From the NCBI GenBank assembly GCA_902363555.1, contig CABJAM010000002.1:749954-813953 (forward strand): 64,000 nt of DNA, written 5' to 3'. The position numbers and the translations under genes were made by a program. The stretch is from Lachnospiraceae bacterium (GTDB taxonomy: Bacteria > Bacillota > Clostridia > Lachnospirales > Lachnospiraceae). Positions within the stretch are counted from its first letter, which is position 1. Every line of letters starts with the position of its first letter. The notes under the pieces are model-generated. The model had not been told where the DNA came from. It saw only the letters and a program-made list of their open reading frames with translations, and did not search any database. Below, one piece after another: positions 7,706 through 15,891 of this stretch.

Positions 7706-9346
7706 TCACAAATACAGTCTGCGGTATTCCGATGGTTTTAATCCATATTGCTTTTTAAACAGCCGGGAAAAATATTTTTCATCCTCATATCCCACCGCCC
7801 GGGCAACCTGAGCAATCGTACGCCCGCCCTCCCGCAAAAGCTCGCGGGATTTCTCCATCCGGTAATCCGTCAGATAGGTAATAAAGGTCCGGCCCGTCTC
7901 ATTTTTTAAAAGCCGGCCTAAGGTTACGGTACTCACACCGGCTACCTGCGCGGTGTCCTCAATGGTCAGGGGCTGATCGTAATTGCGGGAAATATAATCC
8001 ATGGCGACCCGGACCGGGTATTCCTCCTTATTGCGCATATTCTCTACAAATTCAGAACAAGTACTAAGAAGCGCCGTTTTCAGACACTTGAGTATCTGCG
8101 GCCCGCTGATCCTATGATTTGTCTGGTAATACAATTGCTCCGGCATGTCTTCGTGCAGATGATTTTTATTCTTAAATTCTGCATATATAGCCAGAATCTG
8201 ATCACGCATCGGATAAACATAATCGGGCTGCTGTCCGGCCGGACCGTAGATCACATGGGCCTGCGCATCAAACCACTGTGTAACAGCAGCTATATTTAAT
8301 TGCTCAAGCTGCAGCTTTAAGCTTTTATAATCCGGCATATCCGCGGGATTCCCGATGCGCTCCAGACACCCGCTTCTCTCCTGCCGCAGTGCGGGAAGGA
8401 CATCTTTTTCATAATAAAATAATCGTTTACTTCCCGTGATTATTTTGCACCGCTCTGCTTTAACAGCCGCCTCATAGGACAGGGCATAGTTCCGCAGGGA
8501 TTGTACCGGGCAGCCGACTCCACTGCTGAGAACGGCGTTATCATAGCTGCTGCACATGCGTTCCACGGCATTGAAAAAGACCAGCATATTCCGCTCCACC
8601 GCTTTTTTCTGCTCCTCAGAGTAGTTTAAAAGGACAACAATATCCATGTCCTTTTCCTGCACACACAACGCTTCGTGACAATCCGTAAATGTATGTGTAA
8701 ACTCATCCGCAAGTGTATTCCAGACAACCGCCCTCAATTTAGGACCGTTCTCACTATTAAAATTTATGATCTGCGCCTGATATATACCGTGTTGAAAAGC
8801 CATATCATAAGCAGAATTTACAGCCGGCAGATCATCCTGGACACTGCCTGCATTTATGGCCCTGGATTCTGATGAGTGGATCAGGGAAGCGATGAGTTTT
8901 TGCGCCATCAACTGACGGTTTTTCTCCGAAAGCTGCTCTGCCCTCTCCACGATGATCCGGTGCTGGAGCTTATTATGAATACGCCCGCAGGCCGAAGCGA
9001 TGGCCCGGTTAAGCAGCCCCTCATCAATGGGCTTTAAAATGAAATCCACCACATCGTACTGGATCGCTTTCCGGGCATATTCAAACTGCCCGTAGCCGCT
9101 GATCACAATAAATTCCGCATGGATACCGGCCTCCTTGACTTTATGTATTAACTCCAGCCCGTCAAATATGGGGATTTTTATATCCGTCAATATAAGCTGT
9201 GGCTTTAGCTTTAAAATCGCGTCATAGGCCTCCTGTCCATTGGAATATAGGCCAAGGACTTCGACCTCGTTTTCTTCCCATGCGCCAAGCTTTAAAATCA
9301 GTGAACATATTTTTTTCTCATCGTCTACAACGACTGCCTTAATCAT
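7706..9346 (-). CDS. Response regulator with AraC-type output (YesN-like)
   Basis: The 546-aa protein starts 'MIKAVVVDDEKKICSLIL'. The N-terminal receiver domain has the acidic pocket 'VDDE' and the phospho-acceptor Asp in 'LILTDIKIP', followed by 'DGLELI' and 'DFILKPIDEG' (conserved Lys). A middle region of about 300 residues resembles YesN linkers. The C-terminal AraC double HTH is 'IEDTAQVAGVSTVTLGRLL' and 'IAQVARAVGYEDEKYFSRLF', ending 'YGLKPSEYRRLYL'. I prefer the start at 9346 over 9361 because GGGAGG lies just upstream of it. It is first in the operon with the soluble kinase and pseudo-ATPase and is expected to activate the adjacent importer genes. Confidence 0.92.
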   Translation of the reverse strand: MIKAVVVDDEKKICSLILKLGAWEENEVEVLGLYSNGQEAYDAILKLKPQLILTDIKIPIFDGLELIHKVKEAGIHAEFIVISGYGQFEYARKAIQYDVVDFILKPIDEGLLNRAIASACGRIHNKLQHRIIVERAEQLSEKNRQLMAQKLIASLIHSSESRAINAGSVQDDLPAVNSAYDMAFQHGIYQAQIINFNSENGPKLRAVVWNTLADEFTHTFTDCHEALCVQEKDMDIVVLLNYSEEQKKAVERNMLVFFNAVERMCSSYDNAVLSSGVGCPVQSLRNYALSYEAAVKAERCKIITGSKRLFYYEKDVLPALRQERSGCLERIGNPADMPDYKSLKLQLEQLNIAAVTQWFDAQAHVIYGPAGQQPDYVYPMRDQILAIYAEFKNKNHLHEDMPEQLYYQTNHRISGPQILKCLKTALLSTCSEFVENMRNKEEYPVRVAMDYISRNYDQPLTIEDTAQVAGVSTVTLGRLLKNETGRTFITYLTDYRMEKSRELLREGGRTIAQVARAVGYEDEKYFSRLFKKQYGLKPSEYRRLYL

Positions 9347-9383
9347 CGAATCCTCCCCCAAAAGCTCTGTTTTCTATTCACTT

Positions 9384-9412
9384 ATTTTATCACGGCCGGA
9401 GGATTTCATCAA
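9384..9412 (-). promoter_or_regulatory. Sigma-A-type promoter for the regulator/kinase/pseudo-ATPase operon
   Basis: On the minus strand, -35 TTGATG (9407-9412) and -10 TAAAAT (9384-9389) are separated by 17 bp. The -10 box is about 40 bp upstream of the ATG at 9346. Confidence 0.6.
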
Positions 9413-9453
9413 TCGCAAATAAATAGTAAACATAACGCCAATGCGCAATCATT

Positions 9454-9500
9454 AAAAAGGGAGCATACGCACCAGCCCAGGCTAGTGCATATGCTCCCTT
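9454..9500 (-). terminator. Rho-independent terminator after the SurA/PrsA-like gene
   Basis: A 14-bp stem pairs 9459-9472 with 9485-9498. The single mismatch on the plus strand becomes a G-U pair on the minus strand, where five T residues follow. It therefore suits the gene ending at 9595. Confidence 0.75.
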
Positions 9501-9594
9501 TTATATTATACCTTACCACGCAAAGCGCGCCCACGTATAAGCATTAACTTTGCGCGTGCCCGAAGGGGCATATTTTTCTCACGCAAATATTATT

Positions 9595-10899
9595 TTATTC
9601 TGCCGCAGCTTCCGAGGAGCCTGTCGTCTCAGCCCCCTGTGTTTCCGAAGTTTCGGAAGCCCCTGTGCCTGCGGTTTCAGAAACAGAAGTCTCCGATGCT
9701 CCCGAGCTTTCAGTCTCAGCGATATGCAGGTACTTCAAATTCCCGCTTTTATCGGTAATCTCATAATTTGCTGTCAGAGACTCAATATACTCTGATACCT
9801 TCTTGCTCACCAGTGTTCCGGCGATATCCGCAGAATCGGCTTCCACATCATAGGCTGTCTTTTTATCAAATACGATGACAAAGCATGCTTTATTGGATTC
9901 ATCGCGGTAAACCATCACATCTCCGGCCTGGCGGCTGTCATCATATAACCAGTCGCTGTAATTAGAGCTGATCTGAGTTTTATTGGAACCGGTCACGATG
10001 GTCGGGTCACTCTCATTTGACGGGTCATAGTTATCCTTGCCGGCCTCGGCCACATATTCGTAGCAAAGCTCTCTCCAGTCCTCGCCATCTTTAAAGCGTT
10101 CCACCATCTCATTGGCCTTTTCCTCGGCAGTATCCATGGCGGCGGTCTTTTCCTCATCCGTAGCTTCATCGGTCACATCGGCCACCAGCGAGAACAGGCG
10201 GTAATCGATGGTGTCGTACTGCTCCGGATTCGCCTCATATTCGGCCTGAACATCGCCGTCCTGAAGCTTGTTATCCTCCTCAAGCTGTTTATAATAAGCC
10301 TGATACATCAGATAATCCTTCACTACCGGCGCCAGGCGCTTCTCGGTAGCAAACTTGCCGTATGTGTTTTCTAAGTACTTCTTTACACTGAGATTCTGGC
10401 TGGCGGCCTGAGCCTTAACGCTCTCCAGATAGGAATTATAATCCTCAGTCACGTCATACTCAAAGCCCTTCGCCTTCGCATCGTCAAGCACAGCCTTAAC
10501 CGCCTGGATCAGCGGCGCGGCAGATTCGTCAAAATAATCCTTCCACGTCAGGTTGGAATCATAAAGGCAGGTCTGCTCGTCCAGCGGCTTGGTTTTATCA
10601 AGGCCGATATAAAGTAAATAGTCTGAATTATTGGAAATAAAACTGTTGGCGATGGTGCTAAAATAGTAGTTATATTCCGTGCTGGAAATATCATAATCGC
10701 CCACTTTAAAATAGGTTTTACTGGTGGCATTATACTTTCTGATAAAATAAGTACATGCAACAACAATAATAAATACGGCCACGATGGCAATAATCAGCCA
10801 GGTAGTCCAGTCCAGTTTTTTTGCAGCCCCCTTTTTGTTCCTCTGCTGCATCTTTTTGTCATAGTTGGTCAATGTCTTTTTTGTTTCGTTGGTTTCCAT
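9595..10899 (-). CDS. Membrane-anchored SurA/PrsA-like protein (putative extracytoplasmic foldase)
   Basis: This 434-aa protein has a short basic N-terminus and one strong transmembrane helix ('WLIIAIVAVFIIVVACTYFI', residues ~31-50), placing the rest outside the cell. 'YFKVGDYDISSTEYNYYFST' starts a SurA N-terminal-like helical domain. The region from 'YDTIDYRLFSLVADV' to 'CFVIVFDKKTAYDV' has the spacing of a parvulin-type peptidyl-prolyl isomerase domain but weak sequence identity, so catalytic activity is doubtful. The C-terminus is a low-complexity Ser/Glu/Thr-rich tail ('SETAGTGASETSETQG'). It is a single gene with its own terminator. The Shine-Dalgarno sequence is separated from the ATG by a hairpin (see 10907-10931). 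A secretion chaperone role is inferred from domain resemblance. Confidence 0.65.
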   Translation of the reverse strand: METNETKKTLTNYDKKMQQRNKKGAAKKLDWTTWLIIAIVAVFIIVVACTYFIRKYNATSKTYFKVGDYDISSTEYNYYFSTIANSFISNNSDYLLYIGLDKTKPLDEQTCLYDSNLTWKDYFDESAAPLIQAVKAVLDDAKAKGFEYDVTEDYNSYLESVKAQAASQNLSVKKYLENTYGKFATEKRLAPVVKDYLMYQAYYKQLEEDNKLQDGDVQAEYEANPEQYDTIDYRLFSLVADVTDEATDEEKTAAMDTAEEKANEMVERFKDGEDWRELCYEYVAEAGKDNYDPSNESDPTIVTGSNKTQISSNYSDWLYDDSRQAGDVMVYRDESNKACFVIVFDKKTAYDVEADSADIAGTLVSKKVSEYIESLTANYEITDKSGNLKYLHIAETESSGASETSVSETAGTGASETSETQGAETTGSSEAAAE

Positions 10900-10906
10900 A
10901 GTTCAT

Positions 10907-10931
10907 GTACAGTTTTGTATCTGTACCCTCC
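10907..10931 (-). promoter_or_regulatory. Shine-Dalgarno separated from start codon by a hairpin
   Basis: On the minus strand GGAGG (10931-10927) is followed by GTACAG-ATACAAAA-CTGTAC, a perfect 6-bp stem at 10907-10926, then ATGAACT and the ATG at 10899. Unfolded, the spacing is 27 nt, too long for initiation. Folded, it becomes about 7 nt, which is ideal. An ATG in another frame directly after the hairpin opens only a short ORF. Confidence 0.5.
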
Positions 10932-10951
10932 TTCGCATTTTTCCTCTGTTT

Positions 10952-10980
10952 ATCATAGCATCCCGGCGCGGTTTTGAAAA
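10952..10980 (-). promoter_or_regulatory. Possible promoter of the SurA/PrsA-like gene
   Basis: TTTTCA (10975-10980), a 17-bp spacer, then TATGAT (10952-10957) on the minus strand. The -10 is good and the -35 is weak. It would give a leader of about 45 nt containing the SD-hairpin arrangement. Confidence 0.35.
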
Positions 10981-10986
10981 GGTGTT

Positions 10987-13698
10987 TCACAAATTTTTCA
11001 AATTATCATACAGCGCACTGATTTCCATCGGACGGTAAAAATAAAAGCCCTGGATCATATCGCAGTCTGTCTGGCGCACCGCCGACAGCTCATCGTCATT
11101 TTCTACACCCTCCACACATACCTTTTTTCCGGAGCGATGGCAGGCATAAACAATACTCATAATAAAATCCAGATTTTCATTGGAATGGGTGATCTCATTC
11201 ATCAGCGTGCGGTCCAGCTTGATCACATTTACCGGGTATCTGAGCAGAAGCTGGAGGGATGAAAATGCATTTCCAAAATCATCCAGAGCAAATTCCATGC
11301 CCATATCCAGACATTCACGCACAAAATGATGCAGCCGCTCCGGCATTTCATCGAAATGGGTTTCCGTAAGCTCCAGCATCAGGTGGCGGCCATCCAGCCC
11401 CGTGGCGTTCAGCGTCTCACGCATAAATGGCAGAAATGTGTCATCCAGCACCTGAAGATAACTCACATTAAATGAAAGCAGGAAATCCTTTTGATACTTT
11501 ATGATCTCACCGCAGATTTCCACGGCCTGCTCAAACACCCACTTTCCCACAGTAAGGATCATCCGGGTTTCCTCCAGCAGTGGTATAAAAACAGCCGGGG
11601 ATATATCCTGCCCCTGATATTTCCACCGAAGCAGCGTCTCTCCGCCAATGATGCGGCCGCTGACGCAGTCAACGATGGGCTGCACAACCATACGGAAGTT
11701 TTCACAGCCCTTCTCCACACTCTCATTCAGATTCAGAGCCATGTTGGATTTACCCTTCTGCTTCGTGATAATATCCGGGGAATATCTGCTGTATTCCAGC
11801 TCCGGGTTGAGCTTGGCAACATTGATCAGCGTAATGGCATTTTCCAAAATCTCCTGGGGCAGCAGTCCATCCTCCGGAAAGCCCAGGACGCCAAAGGCCG
11901 CCGCCTGCTTTGTCGCCACCCGATGCTTAGAATACTGCCTGTCGATGATCCTGCGGATATGATCCACCGATTCACTGGCCGCATAGGTGTTTTCCGGGCG
12001 GGAAATGGCCATAAACCGTATGCCGTCCAGCCGGTAAAAAGTATATTGAGTTCCCATTTCATCCAAAAGGGCATTGGCAATATTTCGCAAAATCGTATCG
12101 CCGGCCAGACGCCCCCGGGATTCATTAATATAGGTAAAATTATTCAGCCCAAAGCCGATGACAATGGCCGGATTTTTGCCGGACTCCAGTACAGACAGCT
12201 CATTGAGCGCCCCCTGCTCTCTGAGAAAGCCGGTCACCTCATCGATGGACAATGAACTTTCCATCCGCGAGACACACCCGGAGAAAAATAACGGCGTCGT
12301 TTTATCGTCGGACCATTTAATGATCCCCCGGCAGTGGACCCATGTAGTATAACCGCTTTTATCCGTAACCCGGTAACGGAGACTGTGCACGTCCTTTTTA
12401 TGATCCAGCATCTGCCGCAGATCTTCCTGATATAAAGCCCGCTCCTGGGGATCGTGTATAAAAGTACCCCATTTATCGATGAGATCCAAAACGACGTTGC
12501 TCTGAAAACCAAAATCATCCCGCATATTGTCGGAAATATAATAAAGATTTTGCTGCAAATCACCAAAATACAGGTAATACGGCGCTTCCGGAATGGCCAC
12601 AGACATAAACATAGCTTCCGCATCAAAATAATTATGTCGGACAAACATCTGAAACGGCGTCTCCGGCGCGCACTCAGGACCGGAGGTCCGCAGGCTGGCG
12701 CCCTCACACTTCCGTTTGGTATCCGACTTGCGATTCTGGTAGTAACTGCGTTTATCCTTATACATGGCATCCTCTGCCTGCAAAACCATATCGGTCACAG
12801 ACACGCTTCCCACAGCCGACCAGGAGGCGCCCATGGCTACGTGAGTTCCCAGCTCGGGAATCCTCTGGCGCAGTTGCTCGGCGCTCTCCATAAACGAAGC
12901 TTCCTTTTCGCCAAAGCACATAACGACAAACTCATCGCCCCCGATCCGATAAACCTTCTCCTCACAAAAAAGCTCTGTGAGCAGCTCACTCACCCTGAGG
13001 ATGACACTGTCACCGTGAATATGGCCCCGCTCATCATTGACACTCTTCAGACCAGAAATGTCACAGTAGATCAGCCCCAGGGGCCCGGGCTCATTTTTAT
13101 CTGATAGAAACGCATCCATGGCATAGCGGTTATATACTCCGGTCAACTGGTCGTGAAAGCTCATATACTGGAGCTGCCTTAACCGATCCCGCCGCCGGAT
13201 CATCGTTACTATGGCCTGGCCCAAAAGAGGCAGCATAAGTTCCAGCGTTTTTACCCGAAATTTCGGAAGATTCGCCACACCGAATAACCCGCGAACCTCC
13301 CCCTGATACTCCAGCGGACCAATGATCAGCGTCTCCTGGCCCAGCTTGTTCAGCCATTCGTATGCCTGCGGATATACTTCACGAATATTTTCCAAATCCT
13401 CGATGACAATACACTGCTTTTTTTGTTTAAACCCGGGAAACAACCGCTCCACCAGCTCCCACGCTGCATACTGGAGCTTCTCTTTTTCAGGTTCAACGCC
13501 CGGTGCGCACCACTCATAGGTGTTGCACAGACGCCCCTGTCTGACCTCCTCAAAAATAAATGTCCGACGGCTGTCAAAATGTTCCCCAAGACAGGATAAC
13601 AGCTTCGGAATCCCCTCGTCAGGCTCCTCAGATAAAAGTATATCTACAATACAGGCAAGCTCCTGCTGATATTTATTCAATTCCCATATCTTATCCAT
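10987..13698 (-). CDS. GAF-GGDEF-PAS-degenerate GGDEF-EAL cyclic-di-GMP protein
   Basis: The protein is about 903 aa with no membrane segment. In order: a GAF-like domain (~15-165), a GGDEF domain with intact active-site 'YRIGGDEFVVM' (~180-320), a PAS-like domain ('FGDLQQNLYYISDNMRDDFG', ~370-480), a second GGDEF-like domain whose signature has decayed to 'RLDGIRFMAIS', and an EAL domain (~650-890). The EAL keeps the expected catalytic set: 'GGETLLRW', 'FNVSYLQ', 'LELTETH', 'DDFGNAFSSL', 'IKLDRTLM', 'VEGVEN' and 'QGFYFYRP'. It may both make and degrade c-di-GMP, or use one domain to regulate the other. I chose the start at 13698 because GGAGGA lies upstream; the frame also allows an ATG at 13734. 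It is monocistronic. Confidence 0.9.
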   Translation of the reverse strand: MDKIWELNKYQQELACIVDILLSEEPDEGIPKLLSCLGEHFDSRRTFIFEEVRQGRLCNTYEWCAPGVEPEKEKLQYAAWELVERLFPGFKQKKQCIVIEDLENIREVYPQAYEWLNKLGQETLIIGPLEYQGEVRGLFGVANLPKFRVKTLELMLPLLGQAIVTMIRRRDRLRQLQYMSFHDQLTGVYNRYAMDAFLSDKNEPGPLGLIYCDISGLKSVNDERGHIHGDSVILRVSELLTELFCEEKVYRIGGDEFVVMCFGEKEASFMESAEQLRQRIPELGTHVAMGASWSAVGSVSVTDMVLQAEDAMYKDKRSYYQNRKSDTKRKCEGASLRTSGPECAPETPFQMFVRHNYFDAEAMFMSVAIPEAPYYLYFGDLQQNLYYISDNMRDDFGFQSNVVLDLIDKWGTFIHDPQERALYQEDLRQMLDHKKDVHSLRYRVTDKSGYTTWVHCRGIIKWSDDKTTPLFFSGCVSRMESSLSIDEVTGFLREQGALNELSVLESGKNPAIVIGFGLNNFTYINESRGRLAGDTILRNIANALLDEMGTQYTFYRLDGIRFMAISRPENTYAASESVDHIRRIIDRQYSKHRVATKQAAAFGVLGFPEDGLLPQEILENAITLINVAKLNPELEYSRYSPDIITKQKGKSNMALNLNESVEKGCENFRMVVQPIVDCVSGRIIGGETLLRWKYQGQDISPAVFIPLLEETRMILTVGKWVFEQAVEICGEIIKYQKDFLLSFNVSYLQVLDDTFLPFMRETLNATGLDGRHLMLELTETHFDEMPERLHHFVRECLDMGMEFALDDFGNAFSSLQLLLRYPVNVIKLDRTLMNEITHSNENLDFIMSIVYACHRSGKKVCVEGVENDDELSAVRQTDCDMIQGFYFYRPMEISALYDNLKNL

Positions 13699-13847
13699 AT
13701 TGGCATCCTTCCTCCGGTAGCTTATCATCAGCATAATCCTACTCTATATATTAGCACAAAAACGCAGGTATTCCAATAATTACCAGTAAAACAGCAGGTA
13801 AAAAGTAGCAAGTCGCTAACAATTCGGCACCTCTGAACCGCTGCGTT

Positions 13848-13903
13848 AAAAATACAGGGGAACGCCACGGCGTAAATCGCCGCAGTGCTCCCCTGTATTT
13901 TTT
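13848..13903 (-). terminator. Rho-independent terminator downstream of the metallo-hydrolase gene
   Basis: The stem AAAATACAGGGGA/TCCCCTGTATTTT with an inner CGGCG/CGCCG helix is flanked by A- and T-runs on both strands. It lies about 100 bases past the stop codon at 14005. The symmetry also allows it to act on plus-strand transcripts. Confidence 0.7.
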
Positions 13904-13915
13904 GTCATAGCATCC

Positions 13916-14025
13916 TTTATCTCGCTGGTGGTTTGCCTTTATCCGGCAAGCATCCCGCCATTGTCTGGCCGGCGTCTCGCCTTTATCCGGCCGTATCCTC
14001 ACCTTTATCTCGCCGGCGCCTCGCC
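13916..14025 (-). repeat. Five tandem 22-nt repeats spanning the stop codon of the metallo-hydrolase gene
   Basis: Units at 14004-14025, 13982-14003, 13960-13981, 13938-13959 and 13916-13937 share, on the minus strand, the pattern GGCGAG-CGCCGGC-GATAAA with substitutions. The first unit encodes the last residues ('GEAPAR') and stop codon of the gene at 14005-14853; the rest are 3' untranslated. With the terminator at 13848-13903 they account for the roughly 300-base gap 13699-14004. Confidence 0.8.
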
Positions 14026-14853
14026 GTCATCGATCAGGCGCTGAGGATCAATACACACCCGGACCGCTCCGTACATCACCGCCATGGATTTCCGGCCAAA
14101 TAGTCCGTCCACCTCCACAATATCAGCCGTTCCATCCAATATTGTCTCACAAATATGGATCGCGTCGTCCAATACAGTCTCCGGCATGGAGCTGACCAGC
14201 GGCATCCCGGCGTAGCCCACGTGGCCGTTGAAATTCCGGTCAAAATCTGCTTCCCGCGACTTTATATTATCCAGCCCCTTTAACAGTGTATTCACACTAC
14301 ATCCAAGGCAGAGCGTATTTACATTGCACGCATCCCCGGAAAACAGGATACGTTCTTTTTTATCGATCAGGGAGCAGCTTCCCGGCGTATGGCCCGGAGT
14401 TTCGATGACCTCCAAAATCCTGCCGCCCAGATCAAAGGTCATCCCCTCGTGCAGATCCAGTGCCTTTGACACCTTATCACTTCTGCGGATGTCGGTCGGA
14501 CTGCAATGATACACATCATAAGCGCCCATTTTGCCCAGATTTTCCACATAGTCCGCCAGATCATCATATGGGATCGCCTGGAGAGTGTCGGCATCCGCCT
14601 TGTGGATATACACCTCCTCATACTGAGCAGCCCCTCCGATATGGTCCAAATGACCGTGGGTGATCACCACATCATAGGGCAGGTCCGTCACCATAGCGAC
14701 CACTGCCTTCAGGTCCGTCATCCCCACGCCGCAGTCGATGAGCAACGCCCGATCCGAGCCTTTGACGACAAACATGGCGCTCATGCCCGCCTCATTGATC
14801 ACATACGTGTCCTTTGCAATTTCCGAAATCTGAAATGTTGTTAAATTTGCCAC
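14005..14853 (-). CDS. Metallo-beta-lactamase-fold hydrolase
   Basis: This 282-aa protein has the zinc-binding signature 'THGHLDHIGGAA' (HxHxDH), a downstream His in 'ETPGHTPGSCSLI', and 'LFSGDACNV', which supplies the bridging Asp. It belongs to the general MBL-fold hydrolase group with thioesterase- or glyoxalase-like relatives; the substrate is not evident. No signal peptide is present. The start is GTG (14853-14851) preceded by AAGGGGGA. It lies 127 bases downstream of the importer permease gene and may be read through from that operon; the gap holds only GC-rich sequence with a small CGGCT/AGCCG hairpin. The 3' end carries the first unit of the 22-nt tandem repeat, so the final residues vary with the repeat. 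Confidence 0.85.
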   Translation of the reverse strand: MANLTTFQISEIAKDTYVINEAGMSAMFVVKGSDRALLIDCGVGMTDLKAVVAMVTDLPYDVVITHGHLDHIGGAAQYEEVYIHKADADTLQAIPYDDLADYVENLGKMGAYDVYHCSPTDIRRSDKVSKALDLHEGMTFDLGGRILEVIETPGHTPGSCSLIDKKERILFSGDACNVNTLCLGCSVNTLLKGLDNIKSREADFDRNFNGHVGYAGMPLVSSMPETVLDDAIHICETILDGTADIVEVDGLFGRKSMAVMYGAVRVCIDPQRLIDDGEAPAR

Positions 14854-14980
14854 GATAAAAATCCCCCTTTATAATAATTAAATACAACTGCGCCTCTAAA
14901 AACCGCAGATCCCGGCCGCTCCCGCGCCGCAGTCATGCGCACAATCGGCGCTCCACCCCCGGCTCCGCAGCCGACCGCAC

Positions 14981-15877
14981 TCATCCTTTCACAGCCCCGA
15001 TAGTGATCCCCTTCACCAGATATTTCTGGAAAAACGGATAAATGATCAGCATCGGCAGCACGCCCACGACAGCGATCGCCATACGGATGGCCGTGCTGGG
15101 CATACTGGCCGCCACACTGCTCATATCTGTACCCATACCGCTGCTCGTGGCGCTGGAAAGGAATTGGATATCACTCAAAATACGGTTCAGAATATTCTGT
15201 ATCCCATAAAGTGTTGTATCTGTAATATAGTATAAACCAAGCGTCCAGTCATTCCAATACCCCAATGCGACCATAAAGCCCAGCGTTGCCAGAATCGGCT
15301 TGGAAAGCGGCACGATAATGTTAAGAAGAATCCGCCACTCACTGCCCCCGTCGATCTGCACCGACTCGATCAGCTCCATCGGTATACTGGATTGAAAATA
15401 GGTGCGCATCATAATAATGTAAAATGCATTCATCAGCAGTGCCGGGATGATCAGCGCCGCCAGCGTATTTTTTATATGGAAAATCTGCGTCCACATCATA
15501 TAGCTGGGGATCAGCCCGCCATTAAACAGCATGGTGAAAAATACAAAAAACGATATTCCCTTGCGAAACGGCAGATCTCTGCGGGAAAGCGGGTAAGCAA
15601 ACAGGGTGGTGATCAGCATACTCACCGAAGTGCCGATTACAGTAACAAGTATGGAAATGCCATAGCCCCGGATGATTTTGCTGCCGCTTTTAAGGATGTA
15701 CACATACGCTTCAAAACTGAAGTTTGCGGGAAAGAACGAATATCCATCCCGCATCAGCGTAGATTCCTCCGTAAACGAGGACATAACGATCAAAAGGAAT
15801 GGAATCACGCAAAATGCAACTAAAAGTACCATGACAACGGTCAATATAATCTGACCGGCTTTGTTATTATGAACCAT
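14981..15877 (-). CDS. Carbohydrate ABC transporter permease (LplC/YtcP-like)
   Basis: This 298-aa protein has six membrane segments. 'NGGLIPSYMMWTQIFHIKNT' and the EAA loop 'ELIESVQIDGGSEWRILLNI' are typical of LplC-type permeases, which work with LplB and a large lipoprotein and usually borrow a shared MsmX-type ATPase. No ATPase gene lies in this operon, consistent with that habit. The C-terminus 'FFQKYLVKGITIGAVKG' is a hallmark of the family. RBS GGGAGGGG precedes the ATG, and the gene is 14 bases downstream of its LplB-like partner. Confidence 0.92.
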   Translation of the reverse strand: MVHNNKAGQIILTVVMVLLVAFCVIPFLLIVMSSFTEESTLMRDGYSFFPANFSFEAYVYILKSGSKIIRGYGISILVTVIGTSVSMLITTLFAYPLSRRDLPFRKGISFFVFFTMLFNGGLIPSYMMWTQIFHIKNTLAALIIPALLMNAFYIIMMRTYFQSSIPMELIESVQIDGGSEWRILLNIIVPLSKPILATLGFMVALGYWNDWTLGLYYITDTTLYGIQNILNRILSDIQFLSSATSSGMGTDMSSVAASMPSTAIRMAIAVVGVLPMLIIYPFFQKYLVKGITIGAVKG

Positions 15878-15891
15878 AAAATCCCCTCCCG

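Noticed and set aside
11491..12255. Plus-strand open frame opposite the GGDEF-EAL gene
   Set aside because: Antisense shadow of conserved EAL and GGDEF coding sequence; no domain recognised.
13751..14002. Open frame of 83 codons on the minus strand downstream of the metallo-hydrolase
   Set aside because: It is made of the 22-nt tandem repeats and the terminator hairpin; no RBS and no protein-like composition.
13916..14025. Repeats considered as a CRISPR array
   Set aside because: The units are directly contiguous with no spacers and no cas genes are present.
14854..14980. Terminator between the LplC-like permease and the metallo-hydrolase
   Set aside because: Only a 5-bp CGGCT/AGCCG hairpin without a following T-run was found; too weak to call.
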